44,637 nucleotides of DNA from assembly GCA_002385545.1 (NCBI GenBank), contig DGDR01000244.1, positions 1 through 44,637 on the forward strand, given 5' to 3'. The DNA is from Clostridium sp. UBA3947 (GTDB lineage Bacteria; Bacillota; Clostridia; Clostridiales; Clostridiaceae). The notes beneath the pieces are model-generated. The model ran no database searches. It was not told the DNA's origin and saw nothing but the letters and a program-made list of their open reading frames with translations. This document shows, one piece after another, positions 8,152 through 15,663 of the stretch (its first letter is position 1; every line of letters begins with the position of its first letter). Position numbers and translations under genes: made by a program.

Positions 8152-9255
8152 ATGGATAAGGATAATTATATAACCTCCTATGGGTTTATAGCTACAATTA
8201 TTGTAACAGTGGTTGGTATTGGTATATTCTCATATCCAAGGGAATTAGCAGCTATGGTGGAAGGGGATGTTTGGCTAGAAACCATAATAGCAGCCTTTAT
8301 AAACCTGATTCTTCTTAAATTGGTAGTAGCAGCTATAAGAGCCAATGGATTTCGAACTATAACTGATATTATTAAGACGAAATTTGGAAGTATAATAGGA
8401 GCTGTTATACTAATAATAATGTGCCTGCCAACCTTCTTTGCAGTGTCCCTTGGCATGAGGGCTTTTATAGAGGTTGTAAAGATGTATTTGCTATCAAAGA
8501 CCCCAACGGAGTTTCTTATAGCTATCACTATAATAGCAGGAGTTTATATTGTTCGTGGGGATGTAAAAACCAATATAAAGTTTAATGAAATCACCTTATG
8601 GATAATGTTTGTTCCAGCTTTTATAGTGGTGCTATTTACATTGAATCATACAGATTATACTAATATACTACCAGCCTTTCGCCAGGATATACGATCTTAT
8701 TTATACGCTCTACCTACAGCTGCTTTTGCCTTCACTGGAGTAGAAATAGTTTATATTGTTTTACCAAAGTTAAGTAATAAAAAAGATGCCTTTAAGGGAA
8801 TTAGATACAGTATAATTTTCATAGCTATATTTTACATAATAATATCCATAACCAGTATAGCTGTTCTTACAACCTCCGAAACTAAGAAGCTTCTCTGGCC
8901 AGCTATAGATTTAATCAGAAGCATTGAGATACCAGGAGCCTTTGTAGAAAGATGGGACGGAGTTGTGATGTGTTTATGGGTTATCTTTTTCTTTACAACT
9001 TTCTCCAATGGTTTTACTTATTCAGCCTATATATTAAGTGATGCATTACCCTTAAGGGATATAAGATTTTCGGCCTTAATTCTTGCACCTTTTATATACT
9101 TAGTTGCTATGTACCCTAATAATATTACCGAGTTATATAGTGTTATTCATTTGATAGCCCCTTTTAACTATGTAATTAATTTGCTTATAATACCTTTATT
9201 TTTATTAATGCTTGGCAAAAGTAAAAATAATAATACAAGGGGTGAGGAAGCGTGA
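8152..9255 (+). CDS. gerKB: Spore germination protein, GerB/GerKB family (B subunit)
   Basis: The B subunit is a polytopic membrane protein of the amino acid-polyamine-organocation superfamily and is thought to hold the nutrient-binding site of the receptor. The product of about 367 residues shows roughly ten hydrophobic helices and the N-terminal family pattern GIGIFSYPRELA. An in-frame ATG at 8146 is only one base from GGAGG (8140-8144); ATG 8152 has seven-base spacing, so I choose it. The 3' end overlaps the C-subunit gene by four bases (GTGA), indicating translational coupling. Confidence 0.9.
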   Translation: MDKDNYITSYGFIATIIVTVVGIGIFSYPRELAAMVEGDVWLETIIAAFINLILLKLVVAAIRANGFRTITDIIKTKFGSIIGAVILIIMCLPTFFAVSLGMRAFIEVVKMYLLSKTPTEFLIAITIIAGVYIVRGDVKTNIKFNEITLWIMFVPAFIVVLFTLNHTDYTNILPAFRQDIRSYLYALPTAAFAFTGVEIVYIVLPKLSNKKDAFKGIRYSIIFIAIFYIIISITSIAVLTTSETKKLLWPAIDLIRSIEIPGAFVERWDGVVMCLWVIFFFTTFSNGFTYSAYILSDALPLRDIRFSALILAPFIYLVAMYPNNITELYSVIHLIAPFNYVINLLIIPLFLLMLGKSKNNNTRGEEA

Positions 9256-10427
9256 AAAAGGCAATGGCTTTGGGTTTAGTCTTTATGTGTATTTTTTTAA
9301 CTGGTTGCTGGGATAAGGTAGAGATAGATAGAAATGCTTTTGTTTCAGTAATTGGAGTGGATGTAGGGAAGGATATTCGAAATAAGAAAGCCTTAGAAGA
9401 TGTTAAGCCGGGAGAGCCCTTTGGAGAGAGGGATTTGAAAAGATTAAATGTAACCTTTGCTTTTCCAGATATCAGTAAATATACCTCCCAAAATCCAGAA
9501 ATATCTTCTGATAAATTCGTTAAGACTCCTGCGTATTCTATGGAGGATGCTTTATCAAATGCTGTTTCCAAGAGCAGTAGAACTTTAAATTTAGGTCATT
9601 CAGAGCTACTGCTTTTAAGCGATGAATTGCTTCAGTATCCTGAGCAGATTAAGGAAATAGCTGATTTTTTATCAAGAAGTCCCCTTGTAAATAGAACAAT
9701 GTATGTGGTTATGACAGAGGGTAATGTGGAAGAGTTCTTTAACTTTAATATTGAAATGGAAAAGACTTTAGGAACATATCTAACGGGTCTAATGGAGAGC
9801 AGCAAGCGAAATGCTTCTATTTTACCGGTGAATTTAAATGAATTTCTTATTTTATTAGGAGATAACGGTAATGCTATAATACCTGCAATTAAGATTGATA
9901 AGGATAAAAATGAAATGCTAATAGATGGAATAGCTATTATTAAAGGATATAAGCACGTAGGCATCCTATCACCTCAGGATACCACTGTAGTAGAAATGTT
10001 AAGAGGGAAGCTAATAAGCGGCAAAAAGGTTATATATAAGGATAAGGTACCAATAGATTTTGAAATAGATAATCTAGAACGAAAGATAAAGGTTACTGAG
10101 GATAACGGTAAATTGTTATTTAAAATTAATATTGATATAGAAGGTAGAATAAAAGAATATAAGGTGGATAGAGAACTTTTTTATGATGATACCATTGAAG
10201 AAATTGAAAAATATTTCAGTAACTCTCTCAGTGAAGAAGGCCAAAAAATAGCGAGGAGAGTACAAAGGGAATATGGTGTGGATATCTTTGGATTTCGAGA
10301 GCAAATAACTAAATTTATGCCTAGCACTTGGGAAAAAGTAAAAGGTGATTGGGAAAAAGCCTTTAAGGATGCAGAAATTGATGTTAATGTTGATGTAAAA
10401 GCTAGAAGAATTGGAACAAGAAAATAA
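9252..10427 (+). CDS. gerKC: Spore germination lipoprotein, GerC/GerKC family (C subunit)
   Basis: The C subunit is a lipoprotein attached to the outer face of the spore inner membrane. The 391-residue product begins with a lipoprotein signal (MKKAMALGLVF...) ending in the lipobox LTGC, followed by WDKVEIDRNAFVSVIGVD, the standard start of this family. GTG 9252 overlaps the gerKB stop. No terminator separates it from spoIIR, but a forespore-type promoter lies in the 69-base gap. Confidence 0.92.
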   Translation: MKKAMALGLVFMCIFLTGCWDKVEIDRNAFVSVIGVDVGKDIRNKKALEDVKPGEPFGERDLKRLNVTFAFPDISKYTSQNPEISSDKFVKTPAYSMEDALSNAVSKSSRTLNLGHSELLLLSDELLQYPEQIKEIADFLSRSPLVNRTMYVVMTEGNVEEFFNFNIEMEKTLGTYLTGLMESSKRNASILPVNLNEFLILLGDNGNAIIPAIKIDKDKNEMLIDGIAIIKGYKHVGILSPQDTTVVEMLRGKLISGKKVIYKDKVPIDFEIDNLERKIKVTEDNGKLLFKINIDIEGRIKEYKVDRELFYDDTIEEIEKYFSNSLSEEGQKIARRVQREYGVDIFGFREQITKFMPSTWEKVKGDWEKAFKDAEIDVNVDVKARRIGTRK

Positions 10428-10434
10428 AAAAAGT

Positions 10435-10463
10435 GTATAATTTATTGAAATATGGAAAAGATT
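10435..10463 (+). promoter_or_regulatory. Candidate sigma-F promoter of spoIIR
   Basis: GTATA (10435-10439) fits the -35 consensus GYWTA. After 14 bases GGAAAAGATT (10454-10463) fits the -10 consensus GGNRANANTW with one mismatch. spoIIR is sigma-F-dependent in Bacillus, so motif and gene agree. Confidence 0.6.
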
Positions 10464-10496
10464 ACTAGTATGAATGCCAAAAAGGGGGATATATAA

Positions 10497-11150
10497 ATGA
10501 AAAGATTCATACTAGTAGTTTTTCTTTTAATATTTATTGGTTTTGCAGTAAATGAAGGAGCTTACGCTATAGTTTTATCAAGTACGGAAAAGGATAAGAA
10601 AATGTTAAGCTCCATTAGTAGTAAACTAATCCGTTTTCACGTTATAGCAAATAGTGATAGCAAGGAAGATCAGAACTTAAAATTGAAGGTGAAAGATGAA
10701 GTGTTAAAATTTCTAGCTCCAAAGCTAGAAAAGTGTACAACTATTGAGGAATCTAGGGAGATATTGAAAAGGAACAATGATGAAATAAAGTCTATAGCAG
10801 AAAGGGTTATTAAGGAAAATGGGTATAGCTATAAGGTTAATAGTGAGTTGTCCAAGGAAAACTTTCCTGTTAAGACCTATGGACCTATAACATTGCCTCA
10901 GGGTAATTATGAAGCTTATAGGATTCTGATAGGTAACGCCAGTGGGGAAAACTGGTGGTGCGTTATGTTTCCCCCGTTGTGCTTTATAGATATTACTAAG
11001 GGTGAAGTTGCTGAAGAAAAAACTCTTGAGCAAATGAAGGAAGTATTAAGTGATGAAGAATTACAATACATAAATAATGACAGCGAGAATATTCAATTTA
11101 AATTTAAAATCGTTGAAATTTATAATAAATTAAAAGGGACTCTACAGTAG
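10497..11150 (+). CDS. spoIIR: Stage II sporulation protein R
   Basis: SpoIIR is secreted from the forespore and triggers the protease SpoIIGA to activate pro-sigma-E in the mother cell. The 217-residue product has an N-terminal hydrophobic signal (FILVVFLLIFIGFAVNEGAYA) followed by the family core KLIRFHVIANSDSKEDQNLKLKVKDEVL, and NWWCVMFPPLCFID further on. Length matches the family. AAGGGGG precedes the ATG. It follows the germination operon but probably has its own sigma-F promoter. The gene converges with the glycosyltransferase gene, their stop codons only four bases apart. Confidence 0.93.
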   Translation: MKRFILVVFLLIFIGFAVNEGAYAIVLSSTEKDKKMLSSISSKLIRFHVIANSDSKEDQNLKLKVKDEVLKFLAPKLEKCTTIEESREILKRNNDEIKSIAERVIKENGYSYKVNSELSKENFPVKTYGPITLPQGNYEAYRILIGNASGENWWCVMFPPLCFIDITKGEVAEEKTLEQMKEVLSDEELQYINNDSENIQFKFKIVEIYNKLKGTLQ

Positions 11151-11156
11151 TCCCTT
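11134..11156. terminator. Shared hairpin at the convergent ends of spoIIR and the glycosyltransferase gene
   Basis: AAGGGACT (11134-11141) and AGTCCCTT (11149-11156) form a perfect 8-bp stem that contains the spoIIR stop codon and reaches the stop of the opposite gene. In the - direction it is followed by TTAATTTATT, so it is a better terminator for the - strand gene than for spoIIR. Confidence 0.6.
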
Positions 11157-12282
11157 AGTTATTTATATTTTCGCTTAATAGCTTGTGCATTAAATTTTTA
11201 ATATCATATCCGCTGTTGGGCTTAGCAAATAATAAACAATTATTACGCATGCTCTCTAGCTTTTCGGGGGTACATAAGAGGCTGTTAATAATAGTGTGGC
11301 AGTTTTTACCTTCCCCTAGAGAAACGGCTAGGTTATTACTAAGTAAGAACTCTGCGTTTTTTTGCTCTTGACCTGGTATGGCAGAAAATACTGCCAGAGG
11401 GATACCGCTTATTAATGCTTCTGTAATGGTAAGGCCACCAGGCTTGGTTACAAGTAAATCGCAGGCCTGCATATACTTGTTCACCTCGTTAGTATAGCCT
11501 ATAATTCGGGTATCCTTAGTGGAGTTGTTACTTAATTCTGTTAATTGGGTAAATAGCTTTTTGTTGCTACCAGTTATAGCAATAATCTGTATGTCCATAG
11601 CTACCTTCTGAAGCTCTTCATAAAGAAGGCAAATTTTGCCTAGTCCCAAGCTACCGCCCATCAGTAGCACCGTTTTTTTATCAGGATTTAAATTTAACCC
11701 ATTCAAAGTATCCTCTCTAGGGTATTTTTTTAAGAAGCTTGGCTTAACTGGTATTCCTAGAGGATATAAAATACTTTTATCTACACCTCTCTTAACCATT
11801 TCATCAACCATAGCTAAGGTAGATACAACATAGGCATCAATGTTTGGATGAATCCAAAAGCTATGGGGAGCGTAATCTGTTAAGATTGATAAAGCCGGTA
11901 TATTAATCATGCCCTTAGCCTTTAACATGGATACCATTTCTGTTGAAAAGGGGTGAGTGGCAATGATTATATCAGGGACGAATTCCTCAATAAGTGGCAT
12001 AAGCTTATGGATAATCATTTCTATTAATTTATTGCTAAAAGTTGCAATGCTTTCTCCTGTTTCTGCAAAGTCGTATAGCTTCCCGAACAAGGTTGGAGAC
12101 AGCTTTAGACTCTTAAGATAACTGCCAATAACCACTTTATCTAATAAAGGGTTTATATATTTTATGGTATCAACTATCTTGACTACATTATTTGGATCGT
12201 CTAATTTAATATAGCATTCCATAGCTTCGGAGGCATTTACATGCCCGCCACCAGCAGAAATTGAAAGTATTAATGTACGCAT
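11155..12282 (-). CDS. MGDG-synthase/UgtP-like glycosyltransferase (GT28)
   Basis: Predicted to move a sugar from a UDP donor to a lipid acceptor such as diacylglycerol on the inner face of the membrane. The product has the N-terminal MGDG-synthase signature SISAGGGHVNASEAM, TDYAPHSFWIHPNIDAYVV near the middle, and a C-terminal GT28 donor domain with LLMGGSLGLGKI and TKPGGLTITEALISGIPLAVF. The frame can open at 12291, but the ribosome-like AAAGGA sits correctly for the second ATG at 12282, giving 375 residues. It lies alone between convergent spoIIR and divergent ypeB. The acceptor lipid is not determined by sequence; MurG is unlikely because of the MGDG-type N-terminus. Confidence 0.85.
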   Translation of the reverse strand: MRTLILSISAGGGHVNASEAMECYIKLDDPNNVVKIVDTIKYINPLLDKVVIGSYLKSLKLSPTLFGKLYDFAETGESIATFSNKLIEMIIHKLMPLIEEFVPDIIIATHPFSTEMVSMLKAKGMINIPALSILTDYAPHSFWIHPNIDAYVVSTLAMVDEMVKRGVDKSILYPLGIPVKPSFLKKYPREDTLNGLNLNPDKKTVLLMGGSLGLGKICLLYEELQKVAMDIQIIAITGSNKKLFTQLTELSNNSTKDTRIIGYTNEVNKYMQACDLLVTKPGGLTITEALISGIPLAVFSAIPGQEQKNAEFLLSNNLAVSLGEGKNCHTIINSLLCTPEKLESMRNNCLLFAKPNSGYDIKNLMHKLLSENINN

Positions 12283-12351
12283 ATGTTTCATCCTTTAAAT
12301 AATCTAAGCTGTAATTCTCGGTATTGATTTCCAATCTCAAGCTTAATTTAT

Positions 12352-12380
12352 ATTATACATAAAATTTTAGTAGTAATAAA
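12352..12380 (-). promoter_or_regulatory. Candidate promoter of the glycosyltransferase gene
   Basis: Read on the - strand, TTTATT (12375-12380) is followed after 17 bases by a perfect TATAAT (12352-12357). The -35 is weak. Confidence 0.4.
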
Positions 12381-12453
12381 CATAATTATTGATATTTATG
12401 TTGTAAGTGAGATTCTATATAAATCTTAGTTTATTCAGCGCTAAATATTATAT

Positions 12454-12483
12454 GAATAACCACTTATATTCAAAGGGATACTA
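12454..12483 (+). promoter_or_regulatory. Candidate sigma-G promoter of ypeB
   Basis: GAATA (12454-12458), an 18-base spacer and GATACTA (12477-12483) fit the sigma-G pattern GMATR-N18-CATNMTA with one mismatch. Forespore expression is what is known for sleB-ypeB. The leader would be only about 15 bases. Confidence 0.55.
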
Positions 12484-12504
12484 ATAGTAAGGAGGTTGGA
12501 ATAT

Positions 12505-13872
12505 ATGGAAATGATTAAAAAAAGAATGTTTTATACCTTATCTGCAACCATGATTGTAGTTTTTTCTACTACATATGCTATATTAATGACCTTAGAAAGA
12601 CAAGATTATAGGAATTATTTGCAAGGAGAATACAGTAAAAATTTATATGAACTTATAAATAATATAGAAAATATAGAAGATAATTTAGGCAAGTCTGCAG
12701 TGGTTAATTCAAAGGAGCATAGCATGATGATTTTTCAAGACATATATAAGGACGCTACTGCAGCCAATGACAAGCTTAATTCCTTGCCTATCCCTGTAGA
12801 AGTTACACAGGATACCACAAAATTTCTTTCTCAGGTAGGAGACTATAGTTATACATTGGTAAAGGCTAATTCTGATGGTAGGGAAATTACTGACGAGGAG
12901 TATAAAACAATTGAAAGGCTTGAAGAGCAATCTAATAAGCTAAAAAACCAACTTAGTAATGTGTTAGCAGATATTAATCAAGGAGATATAAAGTGGGATG
13001 AAATTAGAAAGAAAATAACTGGTGTTATGGCAGCAGAAAAGCAAAACTTTTTATCAGAAAAATTTGAGGAAGTTAAAAAGCAAGTAGTTGACTATCCAGC
13101 CCTGATTTATGATGGCCCCTTCTCTGACAATGTTTTAGATATAAAGCCAAAGGTAAACGAATTAAAGGAGATTTCTGAGGAAGAGGCCAAGAAAGTAGTA
13201 AGTTCAATACTGGATAAAAATTCTGTGGAAAAAATAGAAACGAGGAAAACAGAAGGAAATCAAAAGATTCCTGCCTATAGCTTTACTGTTAGTATGAAGG
13301 GTAGAGCTAAAGGAGAAAATGTGGTGGTTGAGGTAAGTAAGCATGGCGGTAAGGTAATATATTTATTGGATAACAGAGGGTACTCTTCTCCAACTATTGA
13401 TGCGGAAAAGGCTGTGGATATAGGGAAGAAATATCTAGAAAAGCTAGGCTATAAAGATATGAAAGAAACCTATAAAATGAGTTATGAGGATAACGTAATT
13501 GTTAATTATATTCATATAGTTGATGATACTTCTGTTTATCCTGAGCAAATTAAAGTAAAAATAGCCTTAGATGATGGTAGCATAACTGGCTTGGAAGCAG
13601 AAAAGTATCTAGTTGCCTTCGATAGTGACAGAAAAATTCCAACCCCTAAGATTACAGAGTCAGAGGCTGCTAAGGCTGTAAGTAAGAGACTGAAAGTGAA
13701 TAGTGTTAAATTAGCAATAGTACCTACAGAAACTAATAAGGAAGTATTATGCTATGAATTTGCTGGTACTAATCATAATTCTGACTATATAGTGTATGTA
13801 AATGCGGAAACTGGCAAGACTCAAAAAATATTAAAAGTTATCAATACTCCAAATGGGAAGTTAACTATATAA
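12505..13872 (+). CDS. ypeB: Germination protein YpeB
   Basis: YpeB is a forespore-made protein needed to stabilise and localise the cortex-lytic enzyme SleB in dormant spores. The product of about 455 residues has an N-terminal membrane anchor (YTLSATMIVVFSTTYAILM), a long helical segment and PepSY-like repeats in the C-terminal half. The frame opens at TTG 12496, but GGAGG at 12491-12495 is spaced for ATG 12505. In many Firmicutes ypeB directly follows sleB; here no sleB is adjacent or elsewhere in the window. Family assignment rests on overall architecture and recognisable sequence. Confidence 0.87.
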   Translation: MEMIKKRMFYTLSATMIVVFSTTYAILMTLERQDYRNYLQGEYSKNLYELINNIENIEDNLGKSAVVNSKEHSMMIFQDIYKDATAANDKLNSLPIPVEVTQDTTKFLSQVGDYSYTLVKANSDGREITDEEYKTIERLEEQSNKLKNQLSNVLADINQGDIKWDEIRKKITGVMAAEKQNFLSEKFEEVKKQVVDYPALIYDGPFSDNVLDIKPKVNELKEISEEEAKKVVSSILDKNSVEKIETRKTEGNQKIPAYSFTVSMKGRAKGENVVVEVSKHGGKVIYLLDNRGYSSPTIDAEKAVDIGKKYLEKLGYKDMKETYKMSYEDNVIVNYIHIVDDTSVYPEQIKVKIALDDGSITGLEAEKYLVAFDSDRKIPTPKITESEAAKAVSKRLKVNSVKLAIVPTETNKEVLCYEFAGTNHNSDYIVYVNAETGKTQKILKVINTPNGKLTI

Positions 13873-13893
13873 GAAACATATGCTATAATATAA

Positions 13894-13931
13894 TTTAAAG
13901 AAGGGACTGAAATTATAGTTCCTTCTTTAAA
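13894..13931 (+). terminator. Long hairpin after ypeB
   Basis: TTTAAAGAAGGGACT (13894-13908) pairs fully with AGTTCCTTCTTTAAA (13917-13931), one G-T pair, eight-base loop. The T-rich part lies within the stem and no clean T-run follows, so termination efficiency is uncertain. It ends 34 bases before the next ATG. Confidence 0.6.
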
Positions 13932-13964
13932 TATTGTCTTAAACTTAGATTGAGAGGTGAGAGC

Positions 13965-14378
13965 ATGAACAAGAAGGCATTGATTTCTATTACTAGTCAC
14001 TACAAGGCTAGTGAAAATGATATAATAGAAGTTCAAACTCCAGGGGAGTATTTTAAAAAGGATAATAAATATTATGCTGAATATGAGGAAACAGAGATAT
14101 CTGGAATGAAGGGAACTACAACTATTCTTGAAATAAATCCAGAAAAGGTTGTATTAATGAGAGAAGGAACTACTACAGCAAAGATGGAGTTTGAGAAAAA
14201 CAATAAATATACTACCCTGTATAATACTCCGTATGGAGTGTTAGAACTTGTTATATCCACAAGAAATATTAAGGTGGATATCGATGATAATGGAGGGGAC
14301 ATATATATAGATTACGACATGAGCGTAGCTGGCCAAGCATCCCATAATACAGAGCTAAGTATAAACATAAAGGCTTAA
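13965..14378 (+). CDS. DUF1934 (YwiB-like) beta-barrel protein
   Basis: The 137-residue product resembles the DUF1934/YwiB family of small cytosolic lipocalin-like beta-barrels of unknown function (KALISITSHYKASENDIIEVQTPGEYFKK near the start, then YEETEISGMKGTTTILEI and a C-terminal YDMSVAGQASHNTELSINIK). No signal peptide or membrane helix. The frame opens at TTG 13950, but GAGGTGAG directly precedes ATG 13965, which I choose. In other Firmicutes this family often sits near argS; here it is followed by a small gene whose ribosome site overlaps the terminator-like hairpin. Confidence 0.75.
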   Translation: MNKKALISITSHYKASENDIIEVQTPGEYFKKDNKYYAEYEETEISGMKGTTTILEINPEKVVLMREGTTTAKMEFEKNNKYTTLYNTPYGVLELVISTRNIKVDIDDNGGDIYIDYDMSVAGQASHNTELSINIKA

Positions 14379-14396
14379 ATTTTTATAATAAAATAG

Positions 14397-14467
14397 CACC
14401 TCTATGATTAAAATACACAGGTTTAGATAATAATTCAAATGTGTAAATTTAATCTAGGGGTGTTTTT
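14397..14467 (+). terminator. Long hairpin with T-run overlapping the next ribosome site
   Basis: The arm at 14397-14419 pairs almost completely with 14440-14462 (about 21 pairs, CACC at the base against GGGTG) around a 20-base loop, and TTTTT follows at 14463-14467. It looks like the DUF1934 gene terminator, yet TAGGGGTG in its 3' arm is also the only ribosome site for the ATG at 14469. Confidence 0.7.
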
Positions 14468-14468
14468 C

Positions 14469-14774
14469 ATGGAAAAGAGCAGTTATAGGTTTAATAAATA
14501 TGAAACAATCATTAATGTTATATGCAAATACAAGGGGATATCTAAGACTCAGTTAGGAAATATATTGAAGGACAAGGAATGCAAATATTTGCTATTGTTA
14601 TTGCTAGAAAATTATAAGTGCATGGATTTAAAGCAGATAGAAGAGGATTTTAAAATCTCCAGCAAAAGAAGCATTAGATACAATGTAAAAAAAGCAGAAG
14701 AAAAATTTTTTATAAATAGAAGCTTTAGAGAAAAATATTTAGAGTTGGAGGAAATAGCAAAGCAAATAATTTAA
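14469..14774 (+). CDS. Small basic protein, possible helix-turn-helix (DnaA domain IV-like)
   Basis: The 101-residue product is basic and predicted all-helical. Residues about 45-80 (LLLENYKCMDLKQIEEDFK followed by SKRSIRYNVKKAEEKF) resemble in layout the DnaA C-terminal DNA-binding domain, with a turn before a helix rich in Arg and Lys. This is a pattern resemblance only. A longer frame begins at ATG 14439 inside the hairpin but has no ribosome site, so I use 14469. No partner gene is evident. Function unknown; a small DNA-binding regulator is the best guess. Confidence 0.6.
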   Translation: MEKSSYRFNKYETIINVICKYKGISKTQLGNILKDKECKYLLLLLLENYKCMDLKQIEEDFKISSKRSIRYNVKKAEEKFFINRSFREKYLELEEIAKQII

Positions 14775-14954
14775 TAATTCCATAAAAGACTGGCCTATTA
14801 TAAAAATAAGGTCTTAAAAGGCCGAAAAATAAGGTTATTTATTCTTGAGATTTTATATATTATATGTTTTAATAATCTAGTTGTTTTAGGAAGGATTTTA
14901 TTTATACATATAGAATTATATATTATAAATAAATAATTAATTGGAGGCGTATTG

Positions 14955-15299
14955 ATGCTATATAATTTTGTTATTAGATTGGCAGTTAAAGATTTAAGTA
15001 ACTGCTATAAAAGTTATGATCTTTCAATCTTTAAGTTAAAAAGCATCAGTGATTATCTGCCTAATATTAATGTAACAATAACTAAAGCAAAAAGGATATT
15101 AGTACGATATAATTGTCCTATTTGTGGTGAAGAGCATGAAATTAGCTATAATATAAAGGATTTAATAAGAAAACAATTAATAATAGGTGGATGCGATATC
15201 ACAGGTTCACCAGTTTATTTTATTGGACAGCCAATAAAGGTGAGCAAATATATATCTAAATATAATGAAATTAACAGCAAAATTTATGCAATGTTATAG
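14955..15299 (+). CDS. Hypothetical protein with single CPxC motif
   Basis: A 114-residue protein I do not recognise. It has no membrane segment. It contains YNCPICGEEHEI at about residues 54-65, half of a zinc-ribbon, and a further Cys in IIGGCDITG, so metal binding is possible but not established. TTGGAGGCG at 14941-14949 fixes the start at ATG 14955 rather than the TTG just before it. It sits between the small HTH-like gene and rho, with 180 bases upstream that hold no clear promoter. Confidence 0.65.
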   Translation: MLYNFVIRLAVKDLSNCYKSYDLSIFKLKSISDYLPNINVTITKAKRILVRYNCPICGEEHEISYNIKDLIRKQLIIGGCDITGSPVYFIGQPIKVSKYISKYNEINSKIYAML

Positions 15300-15340
15300 C
15301 TTTAACTTTGATTTAATGGTATATCATGAATTATTATGAG

Positions 15341-15376
15341 AGTATACATAGGCTGTTTTAGTAGCCTATGTATACT
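15341..15376 (+). other. Perfect 14-bp inverted repeat upstream of rho
   Basis: AGTATACATAGGCT (15341-15354) is repeated as its exact reverse complement at 15363-15376, with an eight-base loop. No T-run follows on either strand, so this is not a standard terminator. It could be an operator, a processing site or a 3' end hairpin of the preceding gene. Confidence 0.6.
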
Positions 15377-15401
15377 ATTGGCAAAAAAACCTGCAAGGGT
15401 A

Positions 15402-15430
15402 TGGATTAAAAAGAGCAAATTGTATATAAT
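15402..15430 (+). promoter_or_regulatory. Candidate sigma-A promoter of rho
   Basis: TGGATT (15402-15407), 17 bases, TATAAT (15425-15430). The -10 is perfect and the -35 weak. It would give rho a leader of about 225 bases, which is T-rich and contains no other gene. Confidence 0.4.
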
Positions 15431-15606
15431 ATTAAAGTATCATATGTTATTATAGAGTTACATCTCTACATTTCTATTTTTCATGTTATGTTATTACAAA
15501 GAACGATTCATAAAATGCTATTAATTCTTTTATAATTTCCAGAGTTTTGTTATAAGTTTAAATTGTTTTTTATAATTAAATATTTTACGAAAGGTAGGTG
15601 AACACT

Positions 15607-15658
15607 GATTTACACATGAATTTTTGAATTTAAAAAGATTTTTATCTTGTGTGAACAG
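15607..15658 (+). other. Stem pairing just upstream of the rho start
   Basis: TTTACACA (15610-15617 region) can pair with TGTGTGAA just before the rho ATG, with one G-T pair, around an AT-rich loop. The rho ribosome site is poor (AACAGGTAAC), so this leader may control translation of rho. Confidence 0.35.
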
Positions 15659-15663
15659 GTAAC

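Noticed and set aside
14786..14823. Possible pseudoknot (AAGAC/GTCTT crossing GGCCT/AGGCC)
   Set aside because: The stems are only five pairs each in AT-rich DNA and no gene start is near; chance is the simpler explanation.
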